Assembly: GCA_944326315.1 (NCBI GenBank)
Contig: CALVDP010000102.1
Span: 1 to 35,422, forward strand
DNA length: 35,422 nucleotides
DNA from: an uncultured Bacteroidales bacterium
Lineage (GTDB): Bacteria; Bacteroidota; Bacteroidia; Bacteroidales; UBA932
Reading direction: 5' to 3'
In this document: piece after piece, positions 1 through 7,523 of the stretch
Layout: each line of letters opens with the position of its first letter
Position numbering within the stretch: position 1 is the first letter of the stretch
Program-made: the position numbers and the translations under genes
Notes under the pieces: generated by a model
The model's input: the letters and a program-made list of their open reading frames with translations, nothing else
Told to the model about the DNA's origin: nothing
The model's database searches: none

Positions 1-178
1 CCTTGACTTCATCATCATCTGTGATTGTCGATGACTTCGTCACAGGACGGCTGATACCTACTGCAAGTTCTGTCTTGCCGGTATCTGAAAGCGGTCCACC
101 CGCAACATTGTCCTTATTACACGAAATTGCACAAATTGCTGCAAGGACGGCAGCCGCATAAAATAGTTTTCCAAACAT
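1..178 (-). CDS. FimA/Mfa-like fimbrial subunit lipoprotein, N-terminal part only
   Basis: The gene starts at 178 and runs off the left edge; 59 residues are visible. It opens with a lipoprotein signal (MFGKLFYAAAVLAAICAISC) whose cysteine at residue 20 is followed by NKDN. The next stretch, with TELAVGIS and VTKSST, resembles the start of Bacteroidales type V pilus (FimA/Mfa1) subunits, which are exported as lipoproteins and assembled after proteolytic trimming. It is the last visible gene of the minus-strand operon that begins at 3473, downstream of DUF3575 and OmpA-like genes that accompany such pili. The family call rests on context and the short N-terminus; another surface lipoprotein is possible. 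Confidence 0.6.
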   Translation of the reverse strand, partial: MFGKLFYAAAVLAAICAISCNKDNVAGGPLSDTGKTELAVGISRPVTKSSTITDDDEVK

Positions 179-203
179 AACTTTGATTTTTTATAGTGAT
201 ACT

Positions 204-1136
204 TTAATTTCCGTTCAAATCAGAACATCTATCGATTGCTATAAATACGACCCTGAGACGAGGATAAAGGACATCTCTGAAATACTCGTGAAATGGCTGC
301 TGTCTGATCGCATTTTCCCTTCGATCCCAATCTGCAATTTCGCAGATGTCTATGTATTCGCATTTCTGTTCAAATGTCAATACGGAATCTTCTGCAACCA
401 TATCATCAAGCATCTGCCACCCTTCACACTCATTTCTCAGTTCTGCTTCGCAAGGGAGTCCAAGATAACTCTCGACAGTTTCACACCTGTTCTGTGCAAG
501 TCTGAGATTTGATATGAATGCTCCTTCGGGAGAACACATCCCCGTAATCGTTATATGATAGTCTTTTAATTTCCCTTCTGTCATCAATTTTGACAAGACT
601 GTCTTTATTCCGGCTATTGCATCTTTATTAGAGGCGATGCTTTCTTTTACATCAGATTCTCCAATACCGAAATAAATCCTGAACAGGTAATGGTCTTCAT
701 TCTTATCGGCAGACTGCTCCGCCTTATCTGCTGATGAATCGATTTCAGATATTGCTGACTCATTATGTTCTTGTATACTGATGACAGTATCCGCCGGGAA
801 TTCCTCTTCAGAAAGACCTGCATTTATGGCTGGCTGTTGCGTAGCCGATGGGGTTCTTTGCCCCAGATAATGCCAATAGACTTCCCTTACCGATATTCCA
901 TATTTGGATTTGATGTTATAAGCGGCTGAATCCGTATCATTATCCATTGTCCGATAATATTCAGGAATATTACGTTTGAAGAACTGCATCATCTGCATCC
1001 TGCGGTATTTCTGTCCGTTGTCAGTACAAGCGTGAATTGTGAAAGGTTCACTGAAGAACAGTACTGTTGTGACAAACAGCAGCAGACCGATATATGAACT
1101 CTTTCGACAAGATATTTTATTTTTGAATTTTTCCAT
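204..1136 (-). CDS. OmpA-like outer-membrane protein of a fimbrial cluster (DUF3868-like C-terminus)
   Basis: A 310-residue protein with an N-terminal signal or anchor segment (about residues 14-36). A low-complexity acidic linker (about 110-145) leads to an OmpA-like C-terminal domain (about 148-300). That domain has the family signature pattern, including ITGMCSPEG followed by NLRLAQNRCETVESYL, and ends in a LRVVFIAI strand as in the DUF3868/OmpA proteins of Bacteroidales fimbrial loci. OmpA-like domains bind peptidoglycan, so a role in anchoring fimbrial assembly in the envelope is inferred. It is shorter than typical DUF3868 proteins because the usual long N-terminal region is replaced by an unfamiliar segment. 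It lies between the lipoprotein gene and the partial FimA-like gene in the same operon. Confidence 0.65.
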   Translation of the reverse strand: MEKFKNKISCRKSSYIGLLLFVTTVLFFSEPFTIHACTDNGQKYRRMQMMQFFKRNIPEYYRTMDNDTDSAAYNIKSKYGISVREVYWHYLGQRTPSATQQPAINAGLSEEEFPADTVISIQEHNESAISEIDSSADKAEQSADKNEDHYLFRIYFGIGESDVKESIASNKDAIAGIKTVLSKLMTEGKLKDYHITITGMCSPEGAFISNLRLAQNRCETVESYLGLPCEAELRNECEGWQMLDDMVAEDSVLTFEQKCEYIDICEIADWDRRENAIRQQPFHEYFRDVLYPRLRVVFIAIDRCSDLNGN

Positions 1137-1147
1137 TACTCTGGTTT

Positions 1148-2314
1148 TTAAGATATTATCTTACTTAATATTCCACTGTCTTCTTCAAAACTTTCCAGTC
1201 CTTCCTGGCTCAGGCTTGCTTCTATCAGGAAATCATAGTATAGCGGTTCCGATCTGTCGTGATCATCCTTGATGTCATCTATAATCACAAAAGGATCGCT
1301 GAGACTGATAACGAATGTCAGCCTGACACCGTGGATATTATAATTCGACCACTCGCTGCCGTTCCAGTATTTCATTGACTGGATTTCATTCTGTACCTCT
1401 TTTGCATCCAGCAAATAGCGGTTGTCTGTCATTTCATTGAGCGGTATCATTCCCGTATATGGGACAGCATCCAGTGTCACGACTTCAGCCGTATTGTTCC
1501 ACGGCCAGCCATATACCTGAGCGGAAATATATACTTTGGCAGTAAGTTCCAGATATATGTTGTCTGACAATGAAAACCCGCCTTCTCCTGAAAGCATATC
1601 ATATTCGGCATTGAGTTCAATATGCCCGTACACAGCAAAAACATATTGATAATCAAAACTGTTTCCGTCTGCATCAGTTACCTTCAATCCTATTTCCGCC
1701 TTTCCCGGTTTTTCTGCGGATATTACCCAGTCTCCATCTTCACCCCACCTTATGTTTGCGATTTTTTCATCTGAGGTTGTCAGTTCAAACTGGACATTTT
1801 CTGCATCGGCACTGACATTGACGACATATTCCCCGCCATCTTCCGCCTTGTAGATTTCATCTAACTCTACCATATCTGTCACGACATCAAGTCTCGTAAC
1901 ATATACGGCAATATCGGGAGCGACAGGTGCCGGACGGTTATCGACAACGGAAAAGGTCAGACTGTCCCGTTTGTCATCCGCACAGGCAACCAGAATCGCA
2001 CTTCCTTCGGCTATTGCCTGCACATCGAACACATTATCTGCCCCTTCCACTCTGGAAATTTCGAAGATTCCGTCTTTCCTTGATATAAGATTATACCCGG
2101 AGACTTCAGCCTCTGACGGTTCGCAACCAAGAACAAATGTTCTGACAGTACCGATATCCCATGTCTCGGAAGTATTATCAACAGATATTGTCACTGACTG
2201 CAGGGCAGATATATCTGTCACTTCAAGCGGTTTTCTGACACATGCTTCAATGGAATAAAGCAGCATCGGCATCATTATAATCCGGTAACATCCAGAACAA
2301 AAAGACTTTTTCAT
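1148..2314 (-). CDS. Ig-like/BACON-type surface lipoprotein of the fimbrial operon
   Basis: A 388-residue protein starting with a hydrophobic export segment that ends at a cysteine (YSIEAC, residue 25), which suggests a lipoprotein although the lipobox is not textbook. The rest is rich in short beta-strand-like repeats with Ig-like phrasing (VTISVDN, FEISRV, KIANIRW, GKAEIGLKVTDADGNSF), as in bacterial Ig-like or BACON modules. It ends only 3 nt before the DUF3575 stop region and 11 nt from the OmpA-like gene, so it is cotranscribed with them. By position it may be a minor or accessory pilus component, or an adhesin replacing the usual FimB/Mfa2 anchor. No specific family is recognised, and the function is inferred from context only. 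Confidence 0.5.
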   Translation of the reverse strand: MKKSFCSGCYRIIMMPMLLYSIEACVRKPLEVTDISALQSVTISVDNTSETWDIGTVRTFVLGCEPSEAEVSGYNLISRKDGIFEISRVEGADNVFDVQAIAEGSAILVACADDKRDSLTFSVVDNRPAPVAPDIAVYVTRLDVVTDMVELDEIYKAEDGGEYVVNVSADAENVQFELTTSDEKIANIRWGEDGDWVISAEKPGKAEIGLKVTDADGNSFDYQYVFAVYGHIELNAEYDMLSGEGGFSLSDNIYLELTAKVYISAQVYGWPWNNTAEVVTLDAVPYTGMIPLNEMTDNRYLLDAKEVQNEIQSMKYWNGSEWSNYNIHGVRLTFVISLSDPFVIIDDIKDDHDRSEPLYYDFLIEASLSQEGLESFEEDSGILSKIIS

Positions 2315-2317
2315 ATG

Positions 2318-2893
2318 TCAGAAAATAAATGAGAATGAAACAATAACTTCATTGGGCAGGACAAACCACTTCCCGCCCTTGTCCAATATCTCACCGCATT
2401 TGGGACAGGAATATCTGGTGTATAGTGTATAGCCGCCCCAGATACCAAGACCGAAATCCAGATTGATATGTTTGTTGAGCATTATGGAGTAGCCGCCGGA
2501 AAAAGCCAGTCCGAACGCATCGCCCTCCTCTGCAGACCTTTTCCGGAGACCGCCCCTGTTATATGCCTGATACTGTACTCTGCTTCCTGCCCACCAGCCG
2601 GAATAGACATTCCACGGCCACCATCTGGCACCTGCCGAAATATTTAATTTCCGGTTCTGATACTGTTCTGCAATCTGCCGGTTACTCTCATTTCTATGGA
2701 ATGTCCACGGATTATACTTCACTCCCCCATTCAGTGTCCAATGTCGATCTACAGCAATTCCGACATCGGCATTCACTGTCGCCAAATCAGCCAGATCAGC
2801 AACATTTACAGACAGGGACCAGTCCTGGGCAAAGACATCTGACGGAAGAATCAGTAAAACTGCGCAGAGAATCGTTGCAAATAACTTTTTCAT
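2318..2893 (-). CDS. DUF3575 beta-barrel protein of a fimbrial cluster
   Basis: A 191-residue exported protein: signal peptide MKKLFATILCAVLLILPSDVFAQ with predicted cleavage after AQ. The body alternates short strands typical of a small outer-membrane barrel and ends in aromatic residues (VSFSFIF). Family hallmarks of DUF3575 are visible: a WTLNGGVKYNPWTF segment near residue 55, and near the end a CPKCG pair followed by a basic-glycine stretch and the last strand. DUF3575 genes in Bacteroidales sit at the head of Mfa/FimA pilus operons beside OmpA/DUF3868 genes, as here, and probably take part in outer-membrane assembly. It follows the TraO-like gene by 16 nt on the same strand. Confidence 0.82.
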   Translation of the reverse strand: MKKLFATILCAVLLILPSDVFAQDWSLSVNVADLADLATVNADVGIAVDRHWTLNGGVKYNPWTFHRNESNRQIAEQYQNRKLNISAGARWWPWNVYSGWWAGSRVQYQAYNRGGLRKRSAEEGDAFGLAFSGGYSIMLNKHINLDFGLGIWGGYTLYTRYSCPKCGEILDKGGKWFVLPNEVIVSFSFIF

Positions 2894-2909
2894 ACATCGG
2901 GAAATATTT

Positions 2910-3473
2910 TTATAACATAATTTTTATACCCGTTCCGATATTGTAATGCCATACGGATATTCTTGAAGAGAAATTGACTGGTATTTTACCGGAAATTGTC
3001 AATGAAACCGTTTTGGAAACAAAGAACTCAAAAGACAATAACGGAGCAAGGCCATAGATGAATGAGTTCTTGCTGAAACCGGTATCAATATTTTCAGGAA
3101 GCTGCGATAAAGGATCAAAAGTTTCCAATCCTGCAAAGACGGCACCTCCTAAATATAAATTAGCATTACGCTTTCTTGAAGAAATTGCTCTGTACTGATA
3201 CCCGCCATAGACCAGACTTTGGAGATACAGGGTTTTACCCAAAACATTCCCATCATTCAGGCCCAATTCTACCGAATGTGGAGATAGTGACAAAGAACCG
3301 AACCAAAAAGCATTTATCGTATATCTACCCACCGTTATGTCACCTCCGGCGAGACTTCCATTATAAAAGCCTTCAATGGAAACAAAGGGTTGCTCGCTCA
3401 TCGTCCGTTGTCCATTACATAACACGGATGATGCAACAAGTATAAACACGATTGTTGTAATACGCCTGCACAT
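2910..3473 (-). CDS. TraO-like conjugative transfer outer-membrane protein
   Basis: A 187-residue exported protein with a signal peptide (residues 1-22, ending NGQ). The body reads as a small outer-membrane barrel. Several segments follow the pattern of TraO from Bacteroides conjugative transposons: YGGYQYRAIS about residue 94, GGAVFAGLE about 113, NSFIYGLAPLLSFEFF about 138, and a final HYNIGTGIKI strand. TraO is an outer-membrane part of the conjugation apparatus whose exact role is unclear. Here it stands alone, without the other tra genes, as first gene of the operon that continues into the DUF3575 fimbrial genes. Its promoter carries the motif shared with the element's replication and transfer genes. 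The alternative is an unrelated barrel protein specific to the fimbriae. Confidence 0.6.
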   Translation of the reverse strand: MCRRITTIVFILVASSVLCNGQRTMSEQPFVSIEGFYNGSLAGGDITVGRYTINAFWFGSLSLSPHSVELGLNDGNVLGKTLYLQSLVYGGYQYRAISSRKRNANLYLGGAVFAGLETFDPLSQLPENIDTGFSKNSFIYGLAPLLSFEFFVSKTVSLTISGKIPVNFSSRISVWHYNIGTGIKIML

Positions 3474-3544
3474 AAAAGCATTTTGCTAATATGATGCAAA
3501 GGTAGGAATTTTATATTTTAATACAAGTATTTTGCTAATTTAAT
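3474..3544 (-). promoter_or_regulatory. Promoter of the TraO/fimbrial operon with two copies of the element-wide 22-bp motif
   Basis: On the minus strand a -33 TTG (3526-3524) and a -7 TACCTTTG (3504-3497) are separated by exactly 19 nt, the classic Bacteroidales promoter. A 22-bp motif (plus-strand form ACAAGyATTTTGCTAAT plus an AT tail) occurs at 3523-3544, covering the -33, and in a diverged form at 3474-3495, between the -7 box and the start codon at 3473. Two same-strand copies bracketing a promoter suggest an operator pair. Confidence 0.7.
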
Positions 3545-3548
3545 ACAT

Positions 3549-4577
3549 TCATTTCTCATTCGCGTCTATTTCGCCGATTATATACTTCATAGTATTGACT
3601 ACATATCCTTGCGGATTTGACGCAGTTAATGACCTGTGTTTTATCGAGACAAGGGTTTCATATAAATTGACGATTGACTTTGCTTTACGGAAAAGATTGT
3701 AGTTATTCCTGATTTCGCGGTCTGAAAATCCAATTTCATAGAGAATCTTGCGCTCCTCTATGGAAAAATCCCACATAAGCGATACCTGTGAAATAAGATT
3801 TCTTTCAACAAGGACCGGATTCTGCCGCTCCTGACAGACAATAGGAATAAACACAATGGAAAAGATTTTGACACCGGATTTCCTGACCTTGAAGCGGAAA
3901 GAGACAGGAGATTTGGCGTCAAGCTCTTTCTGCGCCGGCGCTATGACACGCCTTATGAAATCAGAATTGTTACTGTACTTGTCCGTCAGCATAAACATCT
4001 TCTTCAATTCAGTAATGCGAAATTCAAGAGGGTCTTTTTGTCCTGACATCAGTTCATACAGTCGCATAGAATAAGGACTTTTCATCTTCATGGCAACCGC
4101 TATGTCGAATTTTCTGAATCCTTTTGAAAAGTCCAGCAGTACCCGATACACCTCAGGCTGTATCTCGAATCTTACCCAACCTCTCTTATAGCCGAAATTC
4201 GGTTTTTCTATCAAACCGACAATTTTCCAAATTTTACCATTGTCGCAAATGAAAAATTTGTTTCGCAGGGACAATAAGGCCGCCTTGATTCTGTCAGTGG
4301 CGTGTTCTCCATCAAAAAGGAACTCTGAGATTCTTATAGTCACTACCCTGTCATCGTCTTTTGTCTTCTCTATATGAAGATCCGGCGTAAGCCGTTTGCC
4401 TTCCAGTTCTTCCTGAAGTTTCAGTATCAGACGGTAGATAATCCGTTTTTCATATATCTTACAGTCATATCTTGCTGTTGTGAAGATATATGACTGGATC
4501 ATTTCCTGACTGCGCAGGGTGCAACTCGCCACAGATTTCCGGCTCCTGCCTTTTGGATTTTTATCTTTTTCAGTCAT
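3549..4577 (-). CDS. Rep_3-family replication initiator protein
   Basis: A 342-residue protein with the two-winged-helix layout of Rep_3 (RepB/RepA) plasmid initiators. An N-terminal segment (about residues 22-60) holds QEMIQSYIFTTARYDCKIYEKRIIYRLI. Later segments KSPYSMRLYELMSGQK (about 165) and FRITELKKMFML (about 185) match the family's second winged helix, where a DNA-reading helix follows a SxRLYEL motif. Such proteins bind iterons and open a nearby AT-rich region; four iterons lie directly upstream (4586-4696). It is downstream of the 4827-5225 gene on the same strand. A replicon inside an integrative element would allow transient plasmid-like replication after excision, which is an inference. 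Confidence 0.85.
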   Translation of the reverse strand: MTEKDKNPKGRSRKSVASCTLRSQEMIQSYIFTTARYDCKIYEKRIIYRLILKLQEELEGKRLTPDLHIEKTKDDDRVVTIRISEFLFDGEHATDRIKAALLSLRNKFFICDNGKIWKIVGLIEKPNFGYKRGWVRFEIQPEVYRVLLDFSKGFRKFDIAVAMKMKSPYSMRLYELMSGQKDPLEFRITELKKMFMLTDKYSNNSDFIRRVIAPAQKELDAKSPVSFRFKVRKSGVKIFSIVFIPIVCQERQNPVLVERNLISQVSLMWDFSIEERKILYEIGFSDREIRNNYNLFRKAKSIVNLYETLVSIKHRSLTASNPQGYVVNTMKYIIGEIDANEK

Positions 4578-4585
4578 ATTTAGAA

Positions 4586-4696
4586 TTTCCTCAATCTGTC
4601 GTAATTCAACCGGATTTCCTCATTTTGTCGCAGCAAGCACAATGCTGTTTCCTCTTTTTGTCGTATTTGGCGTCCATTGTACCACATTTTGTCGCA
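4586..4696. repeat. Four iterons upstream of rep; probable origin of replication (oriV)
   Basis: Four direct repeats with consensus TTTCCTCwTTTTGTCGyA start at 4586, 4615, 4648 and about 4679, spaced 29, 33 and 31 nt apart (roughly three helical turns). Repeats 1-3 share TTTCCTC and GTCGyA; repeat 4 keeps CATTTTGTCGCA but has diverged at its left end. On the side away from rep comes an AT-rich stretch (about 4740-4826) with an inverted repeat, TTATGAT-aagc-ATCATAA (4759-4776). Iterons plus an AT-rich region beside a Rep_3 initiator is the standard arrangement of iteron plasmids. Confidence 0.75.
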
Positions 4697-4826
4697 GTCA
4701 GGTTGATTTTGATTGTCAGAAGTCAATCCGGCACAACAAGTTACAGTTTCAGAAATTATTATGATAAGCATCATAACAAGATATATTGGCAAAACATAAC
4801 ATAGCAGTGAAAAGAAAAAAAGATTT

Positions 4827-5225
4827 TCATTTCCTTGCAAGATTGAGAAGTTTGGCCGCTTCTGGATAGAGTGAGGAGAGCCCGGCCATGACGAGTTCTG
4901 TGAAAATTTCATTGGTGGTCCGGCTGCCATTGCCGGACATCCTGTCTATACATTTTACAGCATCGATGACAGCTGCTACTTTGCTGCCGACTCTTACCTG
5001 ACACATCTTTACTTTTTGGGGATATTTCTTTTTTCGCTGCATTTTCACAATGTGAGGAGTTTGTTCCGGCCGCTGTTCTTTATCAGTGTCATCTTTTACG
5101 ACAGATTGTGGAGATGCATCTTTCATTACAGAGGACATTTCCGCTACAGCTTTTCTGATTCCTTCCGAATTGTCCGCCGGCATAGGACTTTCTTCGAATT
5201 GGGCAAAATACTTTTCCATAGACAT
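4827..5225 (-). CDS. Small basic protein beside rep, possibly DUF3408/ribbon-helix-helix type
   Basis: A 132-residue protein with a polar N-terminal half containing an acidic/Gln-rich linker and a run of lysines and arginines (MQRKKKYPQK, about residue 73). The C-terminal half (about 83-130) is predicted helical: VRVGSKVAAVIDAVKCIDRM and NEIFTELVMAGLSSLYPEAAKLL. This layout, a disordered basic N-part followed by a short strand-helix-helix domain, resembles DUF3408 and other RHH proteins that accompany mobilization and partition genes in Bacteroidales elements. It is divergent from the mob operon across the oriT-like region and reads toward rep. A DNA-binding role in partition, copy control or relaxosome formation is inferred; the family assignment is tentative. 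Confidence 0.5.
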   Translation of the reverse strand: MSMEKYFAQFEESPMPADNSEGIRKAVAEMSSVMKDASPQSVVKDDTDKEQRPEQTPHIVKMQRKKKYPQKVKMCQVRVGSKVAAVIDAVKCIDRMSGNGSRTTNEIFTELVMAGLSSLYPEAAKLLNLARK

Positions 5226-5374
5226 ATAATTTTCATTTAACTTGTAATAACATATTACACACTATAAACATCTGATACAATATCACTATAGTCTCAACTG
5301 TTGCAATACATCAATCATATCGTCTATATACAATAGTTGCATATTTCATTCATAATCTTTCTGTGCACTCGTTG

Positions 5375-5439
5375 CAAAGATAGAGCATTTTTATCAAATA
5401 CAAGCATTGTGCTAATTTAATAAATTTTACATATATTTG
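5375..5439. promoter_or_regulatory. Divergent promoter region between the rep side and the mob operon
   Basis: A copy of the 22-bp motif lies at 5400-5421. On the minus strand it supplies a -33 TTG (5403-5401) that is 18 nt from the -7 box TATCTTTG (5382-5375), reading toward the 4827-5225 gene with a leader of about 140 nt. On the plus strand a TTG (5407-5409) and a -7 TATATTTG (5432-5439), 22 nt apart, can drive the mob operon. A protein bound at the motif would touch both promoters. Confidence 0.6.
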
Positions 5440-5535
5440 CATTGCAGACCTGGTACGCCGGACATAGCATATAAGGCAAGATGTACGTTTGGCAGCCAAA
5501 CGGCCCTCCGGGATTGCGCCTGCGGCGAGAAATAT
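5425..5535. other. Probable oriT: GC-rich palindromic region before the mob genes
   Basis: This stretch is markedly richer in G and C than its AT-rich surroundings. It contains a perfect 17-bp inverted repeat with 8-bp arms, CGTTTGGC-a-GCCAAACG (5486-5502), and a second hairpin CGCC-tgc-GGCG (5517-5527). It sits immediately before the accessory mobilization protein, relaxase and coupling protein genes, where oriT lies in Bacteroides mobilizable elements. The nick site itself was not identified. Confidence 0.5.
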
Positions 5536-5539
5536 TGAT

Positions 5540-5974
5540 ATGGATAAACGAAGAATCAGATATACCATACGGCTTACAGAGCTTGAGAACATTTCTTTGG
5601 CAAGAGAAATGGAACTGCTGGGATACCGCTCTGTCGCAAAATATTTCAGGGATATGGCAATAAAAAAGCATTCGGCTATGATAACCTGCGAGAAAAATGC
5701 AGAGGGCAAGATTCAGGAGAAACTGATAAAATTCAGGGCTGATTTCAACAAGCTGGGAGCCAACTACAACCAGATAGTAAAACGGTATAACGCCATAGTC
5801 CGGGATGCAATTTCAAAAGACTGCGTATCCGTGTCTCTATACAGCCTCGGATTCCACACACAAAAACTGGAGGAACTTACACTGGCTATGATTCGGCTGT
5901 TCATCAGAATCGAGAAGGAAATTTCAATGCATAGGAACCAGGCAGGTACCTATACCGCTATGTATAACAAATAG
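5540..5974 (+). CDS. Relaxosome accessory protein (Bacteroides MobA-type, RHH)
   Basis: The likely start is the ATG at 5540 (MDKRRIRYTIRLTELEN), giving 144 residues. The open frame extends to an ATG at 5489, but that lies inside the putative oriT palindrome. A ribbon-helix-helix fold is suggested by a strand (RIRYTIRLT) followed by helices ENISLAREMELLG and SVAKYFRDMAIKK. The middle part, DFNKLGANYNQIVKRYN, is typical of small mobilization proteins that bind oriT and help load the relaxase. In Bacteroides nomenclature this first mob gene is MobA and elsewhere the family is called MobC, so no symbol is assigned. It is followed 10 nt later by the SSB gene. Confidence 0.75.
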   Translation: MDKRRIRYTIRLTELENISLAREMELLGYRSVAKYFRDMAIKKHSAMITCEKNAEGKIQEKLIKFRADFNKLGANYNQIVKRYNAIVRDAISKDCVSVSLYSLGFHTQKLEELTLAMIRLFIRIEKEISMHRNQAGTYTAMYNK

Positions 5975-5984
5975 AATTAAAGAG

Positions 5985-6293
5985 ATGGAAATTGTAATGA
6001 TTTTAGGGAACTTGACTGAAGATGCAGTATCAAGGACAATCCAGGACAAAGAAGTTGTAACCTTTAGAGTGGCTGTAGGGAAAAGGAGCCAGACAGGAAC
6101 CCCCGCCACTTTTTATTCATGTGTACTGTCGAAGAATTCAAAAATTACGGAATTCCTGAAGAAAGGACAGAAAGTGGCGGTTGTCGGGCGTCTGAATATC
6201 CAGGAAGCCGAAAAAGAAGGAAAGCATTACACAAATCTGAATGTCAATGTACTGGATATTGAGCTTGTCGGTTTCCCGAAAGAAGCGGAATGA
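5985..6293 (+). CDS. ssb: Single-stranded DNA-binding protein, short OB-fold form
   Basis: A 102-residue OB-fold protein. The start, MEIVMILGNLTEDAVSRT, is close to the SSB pattern MNxVxLxGxLTxDPE. TFRVAVGKRS, FYSCVLSKN, FLKKGQKVAVVGRL and NLNVNVLDIELVG follow in SSB order. The acidic C-terminal tip that recruits partners in long SSBs is reduced to PKEAE. SSB coats the strand produced by relaxase or by rolling transfer. Its place between the accessory protein and the relaxase within a tight operon implies a transfer-specific SSB, produced when single-stranded DNA is made or received. Confidence 0.88.
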   Translation: MEIVMILGNLTEDAVSRTIQDKEVVTFRVAVGKRSQTGTPATFYSCVLSKNSKITEFLKKGQKVAVVGRLNIQEAEKEGKHYTNLNVNVLDIELVGFPKEAE

Positions 6294-6348
6294 ACTGTCC
6301 GGGATTATGAAACACTCTGGAAAATAGCTCTCGGGCAGAAACAATGAT

Positions 6349-7521
6349 ATGGTAGTGATAATAGAGCCTCCGCATAAGAATGTCGGAAACACTGTCTTGT
6401 ATAATGAGAAAAAGACAAAAACCGGTGAAGAAGACGCCAGAATCATAGGCTTTTCCAAAGGAATATCCTCCCTTGAAGATTTCAACAGAAAAATTGAGAT
6501 TATCAGCAGGGGAAATATCAGGACGAGGAACGAGGCATTTCATGCACATATAAATCCAGGACCGGGTGAAAACCTGTCCGATGAGAAAATAATGGAAATG
6601 GCGACCGAACTTATGGAACGGCTTGGATACGGGAATCAGCCATTTGTTGTCTACCGGCATGATGATACCGGCAGGACACACTACCATATTGTTTCTTCAC
6701 GTGTCGGAGCGGACGGCAAAAGGATAAATTCCGATTATGAATGGAGAAGGTGCAATCAGCATGTAAAAGAAATGGCCGCGAAATACGGCTATACGGTAGG
6801 AGGCAGGAAAAAGAATGCAACCGAAAGTCAAGAATATACCAGATTCAACAGAAATGAAAAGGATATCAAGGGACAAATTGAAAATCTCCTGCGGTTCTCC
6901 TTGAAATACAACTGTTCGTCCATGGATGAGTACAAGGCAGTATTAAGGTCGATGGGACTGATGATGTCAGAAACTTCAGGAAAGACATTTATTGTCAAAG
7001 GGCTGTACAGAGGTAAGCCCTGTACAGCTGCATTCAGTTCCGGGAGCATCGGCATTGATGATCTGGAAAAAATTTTCAGGGAATCACATAAAAAGAGGAA
7101 ATGGGACAAAGCGGAGGAGCGGCTGAAAAACATCGTATCCTCTGGATTTGACCACAGTTCCTCATATAAGCATTTCAGGAACATGCTGCGCAAGCAAGGC
7201 ATTGACATCTATGTGACACGGGACAGTTCCGGCAGATATTCATCTGTAATATATGTTGACCACACGACAAGATGCTGCTATTCGGGAGACCGACTTGGCA
7301 GTAAATACTCGGCTGACATGCTTAATGTCATGGAAAATTCCGGATTATGGGAGAAGCACCAGGAGGCCACGATGACAGAGAATATCAATAAAGTGAACTC
7401 CGTGAATGACATTCTCAAATCCGTCGCTGCCATTCTTGAAGGAGGATATAATCTCGAAAAGGATGACCGCTTCAATGATGACAATAATAAGAAGAAGAAC
7501 CGGATCAGAAGGAGAAGATAA
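6349..7521 (+). CDS. MOB relaxase (Bacteroides MobB-type mobilization nuclease)
   Basis: A 390-residue relaxase that nicks oriT and carries the strand covalently into the recipient. The N-terminal nuclease domain (about 1-160) contains a candidate catalytic tyrosine Y18 (NTVLYNEKK), FHAHINP at 64-70, and the metal-binding three-histidine motif HDDTGRTHYH at 104-113. The C-terminal part is basic and helical and ends in a run of Lys/Arg/Asn. Spacing of motifs fits MOBP-like relaxases of Bacteroides mobilizable elements. It follows ssb by 55 nt and ends 2 nt before the coupling-protein start, so the set is one operon. The histidine triad and tyrosine appear intact, so the protein should be active. 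Confidence 0.9.
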   Translation: MVVIIEPPHKNVGNTVLYNEKKTKTGEEDARIIGFSKGISSLEDFNRKIEIISRGNIRTRNEAFHAHINPGPGENLSDEKIMEMATELMERLGYGNQPFVVYRHDDTGRTHYHIVSSRVGADGKRINSDYEWRRCNQHVKEMAAKYGYTVGGRKKNATESQEYTRFNRNEKDIKGQIENLLRFSLKYNCSSMDEYKAVLRSMGLMMSETSGKTFIVKGLYRGKPCTAAFSSGSIGIDDLEKIFRESHKKRKWDKAEERLKNIVSSGFDHSSSYKHFRNMLRKQGIDIYVTRDSSGRYSSVIYVDHTTRCCYSGDRLGSKYSADMLNVMENSGLWEKHQEATMTENINKVNSVNDILKSVAAILEGGYNLEKDDRFNDDNNKKKNRIRRRR

Positions 7522-7523
7522 AT

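Noticed and set aside
4580..4930. 116-residue minus-strand frame between rep and the small basic protein gene
   Set aside because: It overlaps the iterons and the 3' end of the 4827-5225 gene in another frame; no family resemblance.
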